Below are positions 17,729 to 26,533 of a DNA stretch of 64,000 nt, one piece after another. Every line of letters starts with the position of its first letter. The stretch's first letter is position 1. The DNA comes from Phycicoccus flavus. Its GTDB lineage: Bacteria > Actinomycetota > Actinomycetes > Actinomycetales > Dermatophilaceae. The notes beneath the pieces were generated by a model. It made no database searches and was not told the origin of the DNA. It saw only the letters and a program-made list of their open reading frames with translations. The position numbers and the translations under genes are program-made. The stretch spans positions 26,978 to 90,977 of the forward strand of contig NZ_SAYU02000006.1 of assembly GCF_004025965.2 (NCBI RefSeq), read 5' to 3'.

Positions 17729-18142
17729 TCAGAGGGCGTTGGGGCCCTTCCAGTACTCGAAGGTCCAGCCGACGAGCGCGGGGATGGCGAAGAAGGCGCC
17801 GATGATGAAGAGCCACCAGCCGACGGCGAGGCCGAGGAAGCACACCGCGGCCGAGGCGCCGAGGAACAGCGGCTGCCAGCTGTGCGGGCTGAAGAACCCG
17901 TAGTCGCCCTGGATCTCGTCGATGTCGCCGAGCGGGTCGTCCGAGGGGTCCTGGTCCAGCTTGCGCCGCGTCATCCACAGGTACCAGGCGATCATGAAGC
18001 CGAGCAGCCCGGCGAGGATGAGGCCGATGACCCCGACCCACTCGACACCGATGACCGTGGACGCCGTCCAGGCCCAGTAGATGACGGCCATCGTGAAGGC
18101 GAAGACGCCGACGAGGATGCCGATCCGTTCCATCGCGCGCAT
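17729..18142 (-). CDS. ctaF: Cytochrome c oxidase subunit IV (actinobacterial type)
   Basis: 137 residues with four predicted helices: two near the N-terminus (residues 8-28 and 33-55) and two in the C-terminal half. The middle loop holds the conserved DPLGDIDEIQGDYGFFSPHSWQP stretch of CtaF proteins (shown in part: IQGDYGFFSPHSWQP). It is an accessory subunit of the aa3 oxidase in the membrane. The ATG at 18142 follows the ctaD stop by 3 bp, so the genes are in one operon. An internal Met at 18133 is the alternative start. Confidence 0.93.
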   Translation of the reverse strand: MRAMERIGILVGVFAFTMAVIYWAWTASTVIGVEWVGVIGLILAGLLGFMIAWYLWMTRRKLDQDPSDDPLGDIDEIQGDYGFFSPHSWQPLFLGASAAVCFLGLAVGWWLFIIGAFFAIPALVGWTFEYWKGPNAL

Positions 18143-18145
18143 CGG

Positions 18146-19927
18146 TCAGTCCTCCGTGTTCTGGCGCGGCTCGTCGGTGAACCCCTCGTCCTCGATGTCG
18201 GCCGGGCCGAGCGCCGAGACGAGGCTGCTCTTCTTGGACGCGTCGCGGTCGGGGTGGTGGCTGCCGGGGGGCGCGGCCTCCGGGTGGTGCAGGTCGAAGG
18301 CCGGACGCTCCGAGCGGATCCGCGGGATGCGGTCGAAGTTGTGCCGCGGCGGCGGGCAGGACGTCGCCCACTCCAGCGAGCCGCCGTAGCCCCACGGGTC
18401 GTCGGACTCCACGAGCGGCGCCGTCTTCCAGGTCTTCCACACGTTGTAGAAGAACGGGATCATCGAGGCGCCGAGGAGGAACGCGCCGGCCGTCGAGATC
18501 TGGTTGCCGAGGGTGAAGCCGTCCTCGGGGAGGTAGTCGGCGTACCGGCGGGGCATGCCCTGGGCGCCGAGGATGTGCTGGACGAAGAACGTCGTGTGGA
18601 AGCCGACGAAGAGCATCCAGAAGTGGATCTTGCCGAGCTTCTCGTCGAGCATGCGGCCGGTGAACTTCGGCCACCAGAAGTAGAAGCCGGCGAACATCGC
18701 GAACACGACGGTGCCGAAGACGACGTAGTGGAAGTGCGCGACGACGAAGTAGCTGTCGGACAGCTGGAAGTCCAGGGCCGGGCTGGACAGGATGATCCCG
18801 GTGAGCCCGCCGAAGAGGAACGTGACGAGGAAGCCGATGGCCCAGTAGACGGGCGTGGCGAACTCGATCTTGCCGCCCCACATCGTCCCGATCCAGTTGA
18901 AGAACTTCACCCCGGTGGGCACGGCGATGAGCATCGTCATGATCGCGAAGAACGGCAGCAGCACTTGTCCGGTGGCGTACATGTGGTGCGCCCAGACCGA
19001 CACCGACAGGGCGGCGATGGCGATCGTCGCGTAGACGAGCGTCTTGTAGCCGAAGATCGGCTTCCGGGAGAACACCGGGAGGATCTCGGAGATCAGGCCG
19101 AAGAACGGCAGCGCGATGATGTAGACCTCGGGGTGCCCGAAGAACCAGAAGATGTGCTGCCAGAGCATCGCCCCGCCCCCGGAGGGGTCGAAGATCAGGG
19201 CGCCGAAGCGACGGTCGGCGCCGAGCGCGAACAGCGCGGCGGCCAGCGCCGGGAAGGCGATGAGCACGAGGATCGAGGTGATGAGCACCGTCCACGTGAA
19301 GATGGGCATCCGGAACATCGTCATGCCGGGTGCGCGCATCGTGATGATCGTCGTGATGAAGTTGACGGCGCCGAGGATGGTGCCGAAGCCGCTGAGCGCG
19401 AGGCCGAAGACCCACAGGTCACCGCCGACGCCCGGGCTGTAGACGTTGTCCGAGAGCGGGGCGTAGGCGAACCAGCCGAAGGCGGCGGCGCCGTTCGGGG
19501 TGAGGAAGCCGGCGCCGGCGATGAGGCCGCCGAACAGGTACAGCCAGTAGGCGAACATGTTCAGGCGCGGGAAGGACACGTCCGGGGCGCCGATCTGCAG
19601 CGGCATGAGCGCGTTGGCGAAGCCCGCGAAGAGCGGCGTCGCGAAGAGCAGCAGCATGATCGTGCCGTGCATCGTGAACAGCTGGTTGTACTGGTCCGGG
19701 CTGTCGACGATCTGCAGGCCGGGCTCGGCGAGCTCGGCGCGGATGACCAGCGCCATGACGCCGCCGAGGAGGAACCAGATGAACGAGGTGATGAAGTACA
19801 GGTGACCGATGACCTTGTGGTCGGTGGTCGTGATCCAGCGGACCACGACCGAGCCCTTGGCCACGCGGCGCGTGGTGCTCGTCGTCGTGGCCTCCCGGAA
19901 CATCCGGGTGTCGGAGGCGGTGCTCAT
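18146..19927 (-). CDS. ctaD: Cytochrome c oxidase subunit I
   Basis: 593 residues with twelve helices. The heme-copper signature is complete: the N-terminal low-spin heme His in [12 protein letters not shown], the CuB region [11 protein letters not shown] with its Tyr cross-link site, and HHMYATG. The [23 protein letters not shown] tail is typical; only its first part is cited as a motif ([17 protein letters not shown]). It catalyses oxygen reduction and pumps protons. The ATG at 19927 lies 4 bp after the ctaC stop. In M. tuberculosis ctaD is elsewhere; here it is between ctaC and ctaF, as in Streptomyces and related genera. Confidence 0.96.
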   Translation of the reverse strand: MSTASDTRMFREATTTSTTRRVAKGSVVVRWITTTDHKVIGHLYFITSFIWFLLGGVMALVIRAELAEPGLQIVDSPDQYNQLFTMHGTIMLLLFATPLFAGFANALMPLQIGAPDVSFPRLNMFAYWLYLFGGLIAGAGFLTPNGAAAFGWFAYAPLSDNVYSPGVGGDLWVFGLALSGFGTILGAVNFITTIITMRAPGMTMFRMPIFTWTVLITSILVLIAFPALAAALFALGADRRFGALIFDPSGGGAMLWQHIFWFFGHPEVYIIALPFFGLISEILPVFSRKPIFGYKTLVYATIAIAALSVSVWAHHMYATGQVLLPFFAIMTMLIAVPTGVKFFNWIGTMWGGKIEFATPVYWAIGFLVTFLFGGLTGIILSSPALDFQLSDSYFVVAHFHYVVFGTVVFAMFAGFYFWWPKFTGRMLDEKLGKIHFWMLFVGFHTTFFVQHILGAQGMPRRYADYLPEDGFTLGNQISTAGAFLLGASMIPFFYNVWKTWKTAPLVESDDPWGYGGSLEWATSCPPPRHNFDRIPRIRSERPAFDLHHPEAAPPGSHHPDRDASKKSSLVSALGPADIEDEGFTDEPRQNTED

Positions 19928-19931
19928 CGGG

Positions 19932-20822
19932 TCAGTTCCCTCCGTCGGTGACGACCTGGTCGTCCATGAGCTCGGAGCGGTTCAGGCTGTTGTTGAGCAG
20001 CCCGGTCTGGCCCGCGGCCCGCAGGTCGGCCAGGTGCGCGTCGTACTCCTGGCGGGAGACGACCTTGACGTTGAACAGCATCTGCGAGTGGTAGGCCCCG
20101 CAGAGCTCGGCGCACTTGCCCTTGAACTGCCCCTCCTGGGTCGGGACGACCTGGAAGCGGTTGACCCGCCCCGGGATCATGTCCATCTTCTGGAGGAACG
20201 CCGGCACCCAGAACGAGTGGATGACGTCGCGGGTGGTGAGGACGAACTCGGTGCGCTCGCCCACCGGGAGGTAGAGCGTCGGGATGGTCTCCTCGGCGCC
20301 CGGCTCACCGGTGAGGATGGCTTGGGTGCCGACCTCGTGGACGTCGGCCTCGACGTAGTTGAAGTCCCAGCTCCACTGCTTGCCGATGACGTTGACCGTC
20401 ACGTCCGGCTCCTGGCTGGTGTCGATGAGCGCGGACTCGTCCCGGGCCGTGTAGTAGAAGAGCACGATGACCATGAGCATCGGCACGACCGTGTAGAGGA
20501 TCTCGATCGGGATGTTGTAGCGCAGCTGCACCGGCAGCTCGACGTCGTCCTTGCGGCGCCGGTAGGCGACCATGCACCAGACGATGAGGCCGATGACGAG
20601 CAGGCCCACGGCGATGGCGGCGATCCAGGCGCCGATCCAGAGGTTCGTCACCCGTTCCCCGCCCTCGGTCACCGCGTGCGGGAGCCAACCGGTCGAGGCG
20701 TCACCGCGCAGGTCGCCGCTCGCACACCCGCCGAGCACGGTGGCCGACAGCGCTCCGAGAGCGGCCCACGTGCCGATCCGGCGGGCCGGGCGTCGGGGCG
20801 GAAGGAGGTCGTGCTGGCGCAC
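19932..20822 (-). CDS. ctaC: Cytochrome c oxidase subunit II
   Basis: 296 residues. The signal sequence ends in a lipobox-like SATVLGGC, so the mature protein is probably a lipoprotein. Two helices follow ([22 protein letters not shown] and [17 protein letters not shown]). The C-terminal CuA domain has [14 protein letters not shown] with both Cys ligands, and a conserved HSFWVPAF supplies a His. It receives electrons from QcrC. The GTG start at 20822 has AAAGGGTGA upstream. A TAGGCT -10 candidate lies at 20860-20865 on the minus strand. Confidence 0.95.
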   Translation of the reverse strand: MRQHDLLPPRRPARRIGTWAALGALSATVLGGCASGDLRGDASTGWLPHAVTEGGERVTNLWIGAWIAAIAVGLLVIGLIVWCMVAYRRRKDDVELPVQLRYNIPIEILYTVVPMLMVIVLFYYTARDESALIDTSQEPDVTVNVIGKQWSWDFNYVEADVHEVGTQAILTGEPGAEETIPTLYLPVGERTEFVLTTRDVIHSFWVPAFLQKMDMIPGRVNRFQVVPTQEGQFKGKCAELCGAYHSQMLFNVKVVSRQEYDAHLADLRAAGQTGLLNNSLNRSELMDDQVVTDGGN

Positions 20823-20911
20823 CGCTTCACCCTTTGGTCGAGTGGACAGAACGGGTCAGAGCCTACTGCACCCCCCCGGTCCGGCCCAGGCTGGGGCCCT
20901 ATTGTCGAACC
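20823..20911. promoter_or_regulatory. Divergent promoter region of ctaC and the desulfurase-like gene
   Basis: Minus strand: TAGGCT (20860-20865) followed by a leader of about 30 nt with the AAAGGG site of ctaC. Plus strand: TATTGT (20900-20905) ending 6 nt before the GTG at 20912, leaderless arrangement. Confidence 0.5.
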
Positions 20912-22090
20912 GTGGCGAACACCACCTCGGACCCTCTCCCGGCCGGTCCCCCCGGGGGTGTCGCGGCCGGCTGCCTGGACGCCACGCGCGGCCCGCTGCA
21001 CCCCCTCGCCGCGGCCACCCTGGGCGCCGCCGCCGACCTCGCCTGGGCCGACCCGACCCGCCGGCACGGGCCCGGTCGCCGGGCGCGCGGCCTCCTGGAC
21101 ACCGCCCGCGAGGTCCTCGCCGGTGCGCTGGGGGTGCGGCCCGACGAGCTCTCGGTGCACGCGAGCGCCGAGGACGCCCTCTCCGTCGGGCTCGAAGGGC
21201 TGCGGCACGCCCGCCGGCGGGTCGGCGAGCGGGTCGTCGCCTCGGCGGTCGAGCGCACGGCCGTGCTGGTCCGCACCGGCGACGAGGCGCCGGTGCCGGT
21301 GTCTCGGTCCGGGGTCGTCGACGTCGCCGCCCTCGTCGCCGCCCTCGCGCGTCCCGGGACCGCCGCCGTCGTGCTCCAGACCGCCAACGGCGAGGTCGGG
21401 ACCCGGCAGCCGGTCGCGGCGGTCGCGGCCGCCGCCCGGGAGGCCGGCGTGCCCCTGCTGCTGGACGCCACCACCTCGCTCGGGCGCGACCCGCTGCCGG
21501 CCGGCGCGGGCGACGTCGTCGTCGCCGACGCCGCGTCCTTCGGCGGCCCCCCGCTCGGCCTGCTCGGCGTCCGGTCCGGGGCCCGCTGGGGCCTACCCGG
21601 GCCCCGGCGCGAGGCGGAGCAGGGCCGCGCCCTCGCCGCACCCTGGGTGCCGCTCGTCCTCGCGGCCGCCGAGGCCTGGCGCCAGGGCGAGGCCGCCGCG
21701 GACGAGGACGCCACCTCCGCCCGGGCGCTCGTGGACCGGCTGCGGGCGGCCGCCGGCGCCGTGCCGGACGTCCAGGTCGTCGGCGACCCGCAGGACCGCC
21801 TGCCCCACGTCGTGACCTTCAGCGTCCTCTACGTCGACGGCGAGACCGTCGTCGACGAGCTGGCCCGGCACGACCTGGCCGTCGGCTCGGGGTCGGCGTG
21901 CACCTCGAGCACCCTGCGCCCCAGCCACGTCCTCGCGGCGCTCGGTGTGCTCACCCACGGCAACGTCCGCGTCACCCTGCCGCTGGCGTCGGTCTCGCCG
22001 CACCGCGCCGACGACGTCGACCGGCTCTGCGCCCTCCTGCCCGACGTCGTCGCCGGCCTGCGCGCGCGGCTCGGGGTGGCCGACCTGTGA
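20912..22090 (+). CDS. Cysteine desulfurase-like protein lacking the PLP lysine
   Basis: 392 residues with a class V aminotransferase/NifS fold. The catalytic Cys loop is kept: GSGSACTSSTLRPSHVL with Cys330. Other cofactor residues are changed. The PLP-lysine segment, SxHK(x)GGP in active family members, reads DAASFGGPP here, with Ser209 at the Lys place and Ala at the His. The ring-stacking His of the EH motif is Arg115 (VERTAVL), and the Gln of DAxQ is Thr188 (DATTSLG). The pyridine Asp185 and NGEVG remain. It overlaps the TusA-like gene by 4 bp. It may be a pseudoenzyme or scaffold; loss by sequencing error is unlikely because the frame is intact. Confidence 0.8.
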   Translation: MANTTSDPLPAGPPGGVAAGCLDATRGPLHPLAAATLGAAADLAWADPTRRHGPGRRARGLLDTAREVLAGALGVRPDELSVHASAEDALSVGLEGLRHARRRVGERVVASAVERTAVLVRTGDEAPVPVSRSGVVDVAALVAALARPGTAAVVLQTANGEVGTRQPVAAVAAAAREAGVPLLLDATTSLGRDPLPAGAGDVVVADAASFGGPPLGLLGVRSGARWGLPGPRREAEQGRALAAPWVPLVLAAAEAWRQGEAAADEDATSARALVDRLRAAAGAVPDVQVVGDPQDRLPHVVTFSVLYVDGETVVDELARHDLAVGSGSACTSSTLRPSHVLAALGVLTHGNVRVTLPLASVSPHRADDVDRLCALLPDVVAGLRARLGVADL

Positions 22091-22374
22091 CGGCGCCGGA
22101 GCGGGCCCCGGACGACGGACCGCCGGCCGGCCGGCCGGGCGGCGAGCCACCCGTCGTCGACGCCCGCGGCACCCGCTGCCCCGTCCCCGTCGTCCGGGTG
22201 GCCCGCGCCGCCCGTGACCTCCCGGCCGGCGCGACGGTCGTCCTCCTCGCCGACGACGAGATCGCCGCCGTCGACGTCCCCGCCTGGGCCTGGCTGCGTG
22301 GGCACCACGTCGACGCCGAGCCCGAGGGCACGTGGACGCGCTACGTGCTCGTCCTCGGCGCCGGCACCGGCTGA
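22087..22374 (+). CDS. TusA/SirA-like sulfurtransferase
   Basis: 95 residues. A Pro-rich lead of about 20 residues precedes the TusA fold: VVDARGTRCPVPVVRVARAARDLPAGATVVLLADD carries the CPxP motif with the sulfur-accepting Cys. TusA proteins pass persulfide sulfur from desulfurases to tRNA or cofactor pathways. Its GTG start overlaps the desulfurase-like gene by 4 bp, and the two are fused in some actinobacteria as I recall. The 3' end overlaps the convergent aat gene by 34 bp. Confidence 0.85.
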   Translation: MTAPERAPDDGPPAGRPGGEPPVVDARGTRCPVPVVRVARAARDLPAGATVVLLADDEIAAVDVPAWAWLRGHHVDAEPEGTWTRYVLVLGAGTG

Positions 22375-23054
22375 ACGCGGGCCAGGTCGACCTGGGGGGC
22401 GGTGAGCGCTGTCGCCAGCCGCTCCCGGTAGAGCTCGCGGGACCACTCTTGCGCCCCCATCCGCCGCAGGTGGTCGGTGGCCCACTGGACGTCGACGATG
22501 CGCCGGGGGTCGCCGTCGGCGTGGAAGCGGGTGACGAGCCCGACGAGGGCGACCTTCGAGGCGTCGCGCACCCGGTGGAACATCGACTCCCCCGCGAACA
22601 GCCCGCCGACCGACACCCCGTAGAGGCCGCCGACGAGGGCGCCGTCCTGCCACACCTCGACGCTGTGGGCCCACCCGAGCTCGTGCAGCACGGTGTAGGC
22701 CGCCTCGACCTCGGGGGTGATCCACCGACCCTCACGGGAGGGGTCGGCGCAGCCGGCGAGGACGTCGGCGAAGGCCGTGTCGACGGTGACCTCGAAGCGG
22801 CCGAGCACCTTCCGAAGCGACGTGCGCACCCGCAGGCCGCCGGCCGGGATGACGCCGCGGGGGTCCGGCGACCACCAGCCGGTCGTCCCCTCGCCGTGTG
22901 CCCCGAGCCCCATGGGGAACAGCCCCAGCCGGTAGGCGGCCAGGAGGGTCCCCGGCTCGAGGTCGGCCCCGGCGGCGACGAGGTCCTCCCCCGGGGTCGC
23001 CCGGGCGGCGTCGAGCATCCACGGGCTGCGCGGGGGCTCCTGCGGCGGGAACAC
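22341..23054 (-). CDS. aat: Leucyl/phenylalanyl-tRNA--protein transferase
   Basis: 237 residues. Adds Leu or Phe from tRNA to proteins with N-terminal Arg or Lys, marking them for ClpS-dependent degradation. Family hallmarks are YRLGLFPMG, GWWSPDPRGVIP, the SVEVWQDGALVGGLYGV segment, FAGESMFH and VDVQWATDHLRRMGA. The N-terminal FPPQEPPRSPW matches the usual FPP start, supporting the GTG at 23054. It lies 14 bp after the adoK stop on the same strand, so the two are probably co-transcribed. Confidence 0.93.
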   Translation of the reverse strand: MFPPQEPPRSPWMLDAARATPGEDLVAAGADLEPGTLLAAYRLGLFPMGLGAHGEGTTGWWSPDPRGVIPAGGLRVRTSLRKVLGRFEVTVDTAFADVLAGCADPSREGRWITPEVEAAYTVLHELGWAHSVEVWQDGALVGGLYGVSVGGLFAGESMFHRVRDASKVALVGLVTRFHADGDPRRIVDVQWATDHLRRMGAQEWSRELYRERLATALTAPQVDLARVQPVPAPRTST

Positions 23055-23068
23055 GGCGCGGGGGCGGG

Positions 23069-24052
23069 TCAGGGGCGCGCGCACCGCACGACGGGGGCGA
23101 TCTCGGCGGCGGCGTCGTCGCCGTACGCGGCGGCGACCCGGTCGAGGAAGCCGCGCTGCCCCACGGTGTACTCCTGCGTGCCGACGGTCTCCAGGACGTA
23201 GGCGGCGAGCACCGAGCCCATCTGGGCGCAGCGCTCGTGCCCGAGGCCGCCGGCGAGGCCGACGAGGAAGCCGGCGCGGAAGGCGTCGCCGACCCCGGTC
23301 GGGTCGACGCGCTCGACCTCCCCGGCCACCGGGACGTGGATGGGTTCGGCGCCCTTGGTCCGGATGTCGGCACCGTCCTTGCCGCGGGTGATGACGCGGG
23401 TGGTCACCCGGTCGTCGATCTCGTCCTGGGTCCAGCCGGTCTTGGTCTCGGTGACGTGCGACTCGTACTCGTTCGTGAAGAGGTAGTCGGCGCCGTCGAC
23501 GAGCTTGCGGATGAACGGGCCGTCGGCGAAGGCGAGCTGCTGGCTGGGGTCGGCGACGAACGGGATGCCCCGGGCGCGGCACTCCTCGGTGTGCCGCAGC
23601 ATCGCCTCGGGGTCGTCGGGGGCGACGAGGACGAGGTCGAGGTCCCACCTGTCGTGGATGGGGCCGAGCTCGATCATCCGGGCCTCGGACATCGCCCCGG
23701 TGTAGAACGTCGCGATCTGGGCCATGTCGTCGTCGGTCGTGCACACGAACCGGGCGGTGTGCTGGGTGTCGGAGATCCGCACGTGGTCGGTGACCACGCC
23801 GTGCCGGGTGAGCCAGCTGCGGTACTCCCCGAAGTCCTCCCCCGCCGACCCGACGAGCAGCGGCCGGATCCCGAGCACGGCCATCCCGAAGCAGATGTTC
23901 GGGCCGATGCCGCCGCGGCGGATCTCGAGGCGGTCGGCGAGGAAGCTCACCGAGATCTTGTCGAGCTGGTCGACGACCAGCGAGTCCGCGAACCTCCCGC
24001 GGAAGGTCATGAGGTGGTCGGTGGCGATGGATCCGGTGACGGCGATCTGCAC
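23069..24052 (-). CDS. adoK: PfkB-family carbohydrate/adenosine kinase
   Basis: 327 residues. The fold is ribokinase-like: GSIATDHLMTFRGRFAD at the N-terminus and the active-site DPTGVGDAFRAGFLVGL near residue 250, where the Asp is the catalytic base. It is the counterpart of M. tuberculosis AdoK (Rv2202c), which phosphorylates adenosine to AMP; purine salvage is the likely role, but the substrate is inferred from position and family. The GTG at 24052 has TAGGTT ending 7 nt upstream. Confidence 0.85.
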   Translation of the reverse strand: MQIAVTGSIATDHLMTFRGRFADSLVVDQLDKISVSFLADRLEIRRGGIGPNICFGMAVLGIRPLLVGSAGEDFGEYRSWLTRHGVVTDHVRISDTQHTARFVCTTDDDMAQIATFYTGAMSEARMIELGPIHDRWDLDLVLVAPDDPEAMLRHTEECRARGIPFVADPSQQLAFADGPFIRKLVDGADYLFTNEYESHVTETKTGWTQDEIDDRVTTRVITRGKDGADIRTKGAEPIHVPVAGEVERVDPTGVGDAFRAGFLVGLAGGLGHERCAQMGSVLAAYVLETVGTQEYTVGQRGFLDRVAAAYGDDAAAEIAPVVRCARP

Positions 24053-24077
24053 GGGAGCGAACCTACCGGGCGCCGGG

Positions 24078-24126
24078 ACGCGGACGGGCCCGGGCCACCG
24101 AGGGGGTGGTCCGGGCCCGTCCGCGT
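24078..24126 (-). terminator. Very long hairpin after the iron-sulfur carrier gene
   Basis: A 22-bp stem (24078-24099 with 24105-24126), fully paired with one G-U pair, and a 5-nt loop. It starts 8 bp beyond the stop of the gene at 24134 and precedes the adoK promoter, so it separates the two units. Confidence 0.8.
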
Positions 24127-24133
24127 GCCGAGG

Positions 24134-24505
24134 TCAGCTGAAGCTGTCGCCGCAGGCGCAGGAGCTGCCCGCGTTGGGGTTGTCGATGGTGAACCCCTGC
24201 TTCTCGATCGTGTCGGAGAAGTCGATGGTCGCGCCCTCGAGGTAGGGGGCGCTCATCCGGTCGACGACGACCTCGACGCCGTCGAAGTCCCGGACGAGGT
24301 CGCCGTCGAGGGTGCGCTCGTCGAAGTACAGCTGGTAGATGAGGCCGGAGCAGCCGCCCGGCTGCACCCCGACCCGCAGCCGCAGGTCGTCGCGCCCCTC
24401 CTGCGCGAGCAGGGACGCGACCTTGGACGAGGCCAGGTCGGTGAGCACGACGCCGTGGGCGGCGGTCTCGGGGGCCTCGGTGGTGGTCTGGAGCTGGTCG
24501 CTCAT
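24134..24505 (-). CDS. erpA: A-type iron-sulfur carrier (HesB/IscA/ErpA family)
   Basis: 123 residues. The three cluster-binding cysteines lie in GGCSG and the C-terminal SSCACGDSFS. It delivers Fe-S clusters to apoproteins. It is the counterpart of Rv2204c. Likely clients in this window are LipA, NadA, QcrA and the xanthine dehydrogenase, but this is inference. The ATG at 24505 has GAGGAGTCCTCC upstream (minus strand), a strong ribosome site. The preceding 213 bp (24506-24718) hold its leader and no other gene that I can see. Confidence 0.9.
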   Translation of the reverse strand: MSDQLQTTTEAPETAAHGVVLTDLASSKVASLLAQEGRDDLRLRVGVQPGGCSGLIYQLYFDERTLDGDLVRDFDGVEVVVDRMSAPYLEGATIDFSDTIEKQGFTIDNPNAGSSCACGDSFS

Positions 24506-24718
24506 GGAGGAGTCCTCCTCGTCGGTTCAGGTGGCCGGAGCCGGTTCACTGGGTGGAACCGCCGGGGGTCGGCGGGTGTTCCCGGACACGACGTCCACTG
24601 TACGTCTCCTCGCCGACAGCGCCGGACGGGCCGCCGGTCCGGGCGCGTCCGCCGGTGTCGGCGCGGCCCGCCACCGCGTGCCGGCGGGGCCGGACGGACC
24701 GCTCGGCGTCCTCGTGGG

Positions 24719-25885
24719 TCAGCGCCCCGGGGACCAGGTGCGCGCCACCCGGGCGGTGCGCGCCTCCAGCGTCGCCACCGGGTCGGCGACCATGGCCTCG
24801 ACCTCGTGCGGCTGGTCGGCGACGGCGTAGCAGCCGGCGAGCCCCATGGTCATCGTCTCGCGCCGGCCGACGAGCAGCTCGCCGGCGATGCAGACCACCG
24901 GCCGGGCGGTCTGCATCGTCGCCTCGGCCACCCCGGAGACCACGGAGCCGCGCAGCGCGGTCCAGTCCAGCCGGGCCGTGCCGGTGACGACGAGGTCGCT
25001 GCCGGCGGCGGCCACGTCGAAGCCGGTGACGCGCAGCACCTCGGTGACGGCGCCCACCGGCCGCGCGCCGAGGGCGAGCAGCGCGAAACCGAGGCCCCCG
25101 GAGGCGCCCGCGCCGGGCTCGCGGTCCAGGCGGCGGGGGCGGCCCGAGAGCAGGTCCAGCGGGGGCGAGGGCAGCGAACGGCCGAGAACGTCCGCGAAGT
25201 GCCCGAGGGCGAACTCCAGGGTCTGGGCCAGGCCCGGCGACGCGCCCTTGCGCGGCGCCTCGACGGCGCTCGTGCCGGACAGCCCGAGCAGGGGGGTCTC
25301 CTCGTCGGTGGCGAGGACGAGCTCGACGCCGGAGAGCCGGTCCAGGACGGCCGGCAGGCCGAGCAGCGAGTCCCCCGGCGCGTCGCGCAGGGCCAGGCCG
25401 CCGCGGGCCAGCACCGACGCGGGGCCGGCCCCGAGGGCGGCGAGCATCCCGGCACCGGCGTCGTTCGTGGACCCGCCGCCGACGCCGACGACGACGCGGG
25501 TGGCGCCCTCGGCCAGGGCGGCGTCGAGGAGCTGTCCGACACCCCACGTGCTCGTGACGCCGGGGTCGCGCTCGTCGGCGCCGAGGAGGTGCAGCCCGGT
25601 GGCCTGGGAGGCCTCGATCCACACGGTGCGGTGGCGTCCGTCGTCGACGACGAGCACCGCCGCGGGCACCTCGCGCCCGAGCGGGTCGCTGACGGTCACG
25701 GCCACCGTCGTCCCACCGGTGGCGGACTCCAGGACGTCGAGGAAGCCGGGCCCGCCGTCCGACAGCGGCAGGGTGCGGACCTCGTCGTGCGGGGCTCCGG
25801 TCCCCCAGCCCTCGGCCATCGCGGCGGCCGCCTGCATGGGTCCGAGCGTCGACCCGAAGGCGTCGGGGGCGATGAGGACGCGCAC
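24719..25885 (-). CDS. glxK: Glycerate kinase (GlxK/GarK type)
   Basis: 388 residues. Phosphorylates glycerate with ATP. Family motifs are IAPDAFGSTLGPMQAA at the N-terminus, LPLSDGGPGFLD, GVGGGSTNDAGAGML and the SPGLAQTLEFALGHFADV helix. It may connect to glyoxylate produced in purine breakdown through tartronate semialdehyde, but no ligase or reductase is in the window. The GTG at 25885 is preceded by TACCCT ending 7 nt upstream. Confidence 0.9.
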   Translation of the reverse strand: MRVLIAPDAFGSTLGPMQAAAAMAEGWGTGAPHDEVRTLPLSDGGPGFLDVLESATGGTTVAVTVSDPLGREVPAAVLVVDDGRHRTVWIEASQATGLHLLGADERDPGVTSTWGVGQLLDAALAEGATRVVVGVGGGSTNDAGAGMLAALGAGPASVLARGGLALRDAPGDSLLGLPAVLDRLSGVELVLATDEETPLLGLSGTSAVEAPRKGASPGLAQTLEFALGHFADVLGRSLPSPPLDLLSGRPRRLDREPGAGASGGLGFALLALGARPVGAVTEVLRVTGFDVAAAGSDLVVTGTARLDWTALRGSVVSGVAEATMQTARPVVCIAGELLVGRRETMTMGLAGCYAVADQPHEVEAMVADPVATLEARTARVARTWSPGR

Positions 25886-25892
25886 GCGTGCG

Positions 25893-25950
25893 AGGGTATC
25901 GGGCCGGACGGCCGCGGACCCAGACCGGTGTCGGTGCCCCGGCGTACCGT
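25893..25950. promoter_or_regulatory. Divergent -10 elements for glxK and the DinB gene
   Basis: Minus strand TACCCT at 25893-25898, 7 nt before the glxK start. Plus strand TACCGT at 25945-25950, with a leader that carries GAGGAG (25977-25982) before the GTG at 25988. Confidence 0.45.
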
Positions 25951-25987
25951 CGCAGGTCCGACCCGCCGACCCCCCGAGGAGCCCGCC

Positions 25988-26506
25988 GTGACCGACACCC
26001 CGACCACCGAGCCCCCTCCCGCCGGGGGCGAGCGCGCGGACCTCCTGGAGTCCCTGCGCACCCAGCGCTTCCTGTTCCTGCGCACCGTCGACGGGCTCTC
26101 CGACGAGCAGGCGGCCGCCACCCCGACGGTGGGCACCCTGTGCCTGGGCGGGCTCGTCAAGCACCTCACGCTCATGGAGCGGCAGTGGACCGGGTTCGTC
26201 CTCGAGGGGCCGTCGGCGATGGCGGGCGACGAGGAGGAGTTCACCGCGTCGTTCACGATGGCCGCCGGTGAGACCCTCGCCGACCTCGTCGCCGCCTTCA
26301 CGGCCGCCGGCGAGGCGACGGACGCCGCCGTCGCCTCGGTCGACCTCGACGCCACCCGGCCGCTGCCGCCCGCGCCGTGGTTCGAGCCGGGGGCGGTCCG
26401 CTCGGCCCGGCGATCGTTCGTCCACCTCGCCGCCGAGATCGCGCAGCACGCGGGCCACGCCGACATCCTCCGGGAGGCCCTGGACGGGCAGCGCACCATG
26501 GCCTGA
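25988..26506 (+). CDS. DinB-family (DUF664) metal-binding protein
   Basis: 172 residues, a four-helix bundle of the DinB/YfiT type. The metal-binding histidines are visible as LVKHLTLMERQW, FVHLAAEIAQHAGHADILRE. Family members often act as thiol (mycothiol or bacillithiol) dependent transferases or hydrolases; which reaction is unknown. The GTG start has GAGGAG 5 nt upstream. The next gene follows after 27 bp with its own -10-like element. Confidence 0.85.
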   Translation: MTDTPTTEPPPAGGERADLLESLRTQRFLFLRTVDGLSDEQAAATPTVGTLCLGGLVKHLTLMERQWTGFVLEGPSAMAGDEEEFTASFTMAAGETLADLVAAFTAAGEATDAAVASVDLDATRPLPPAPWFEPGAVRSARRSFVHLAAEIAQHAGHADILREALDGQRTMA

Positions 26507-26533
26507 GTCCTCGGTGCACCTAGGATCGGCCGG

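Noticed and set aside
22898..26506. Very long plus-strand open frame of about 1200 codons
   Set aside because: It runs antisense to adoK, the Fe-S carrier and glxK; its translation is low-complexity Gly/Arg/Ala. Only its last part (25988-26506) is a real DinB gene.
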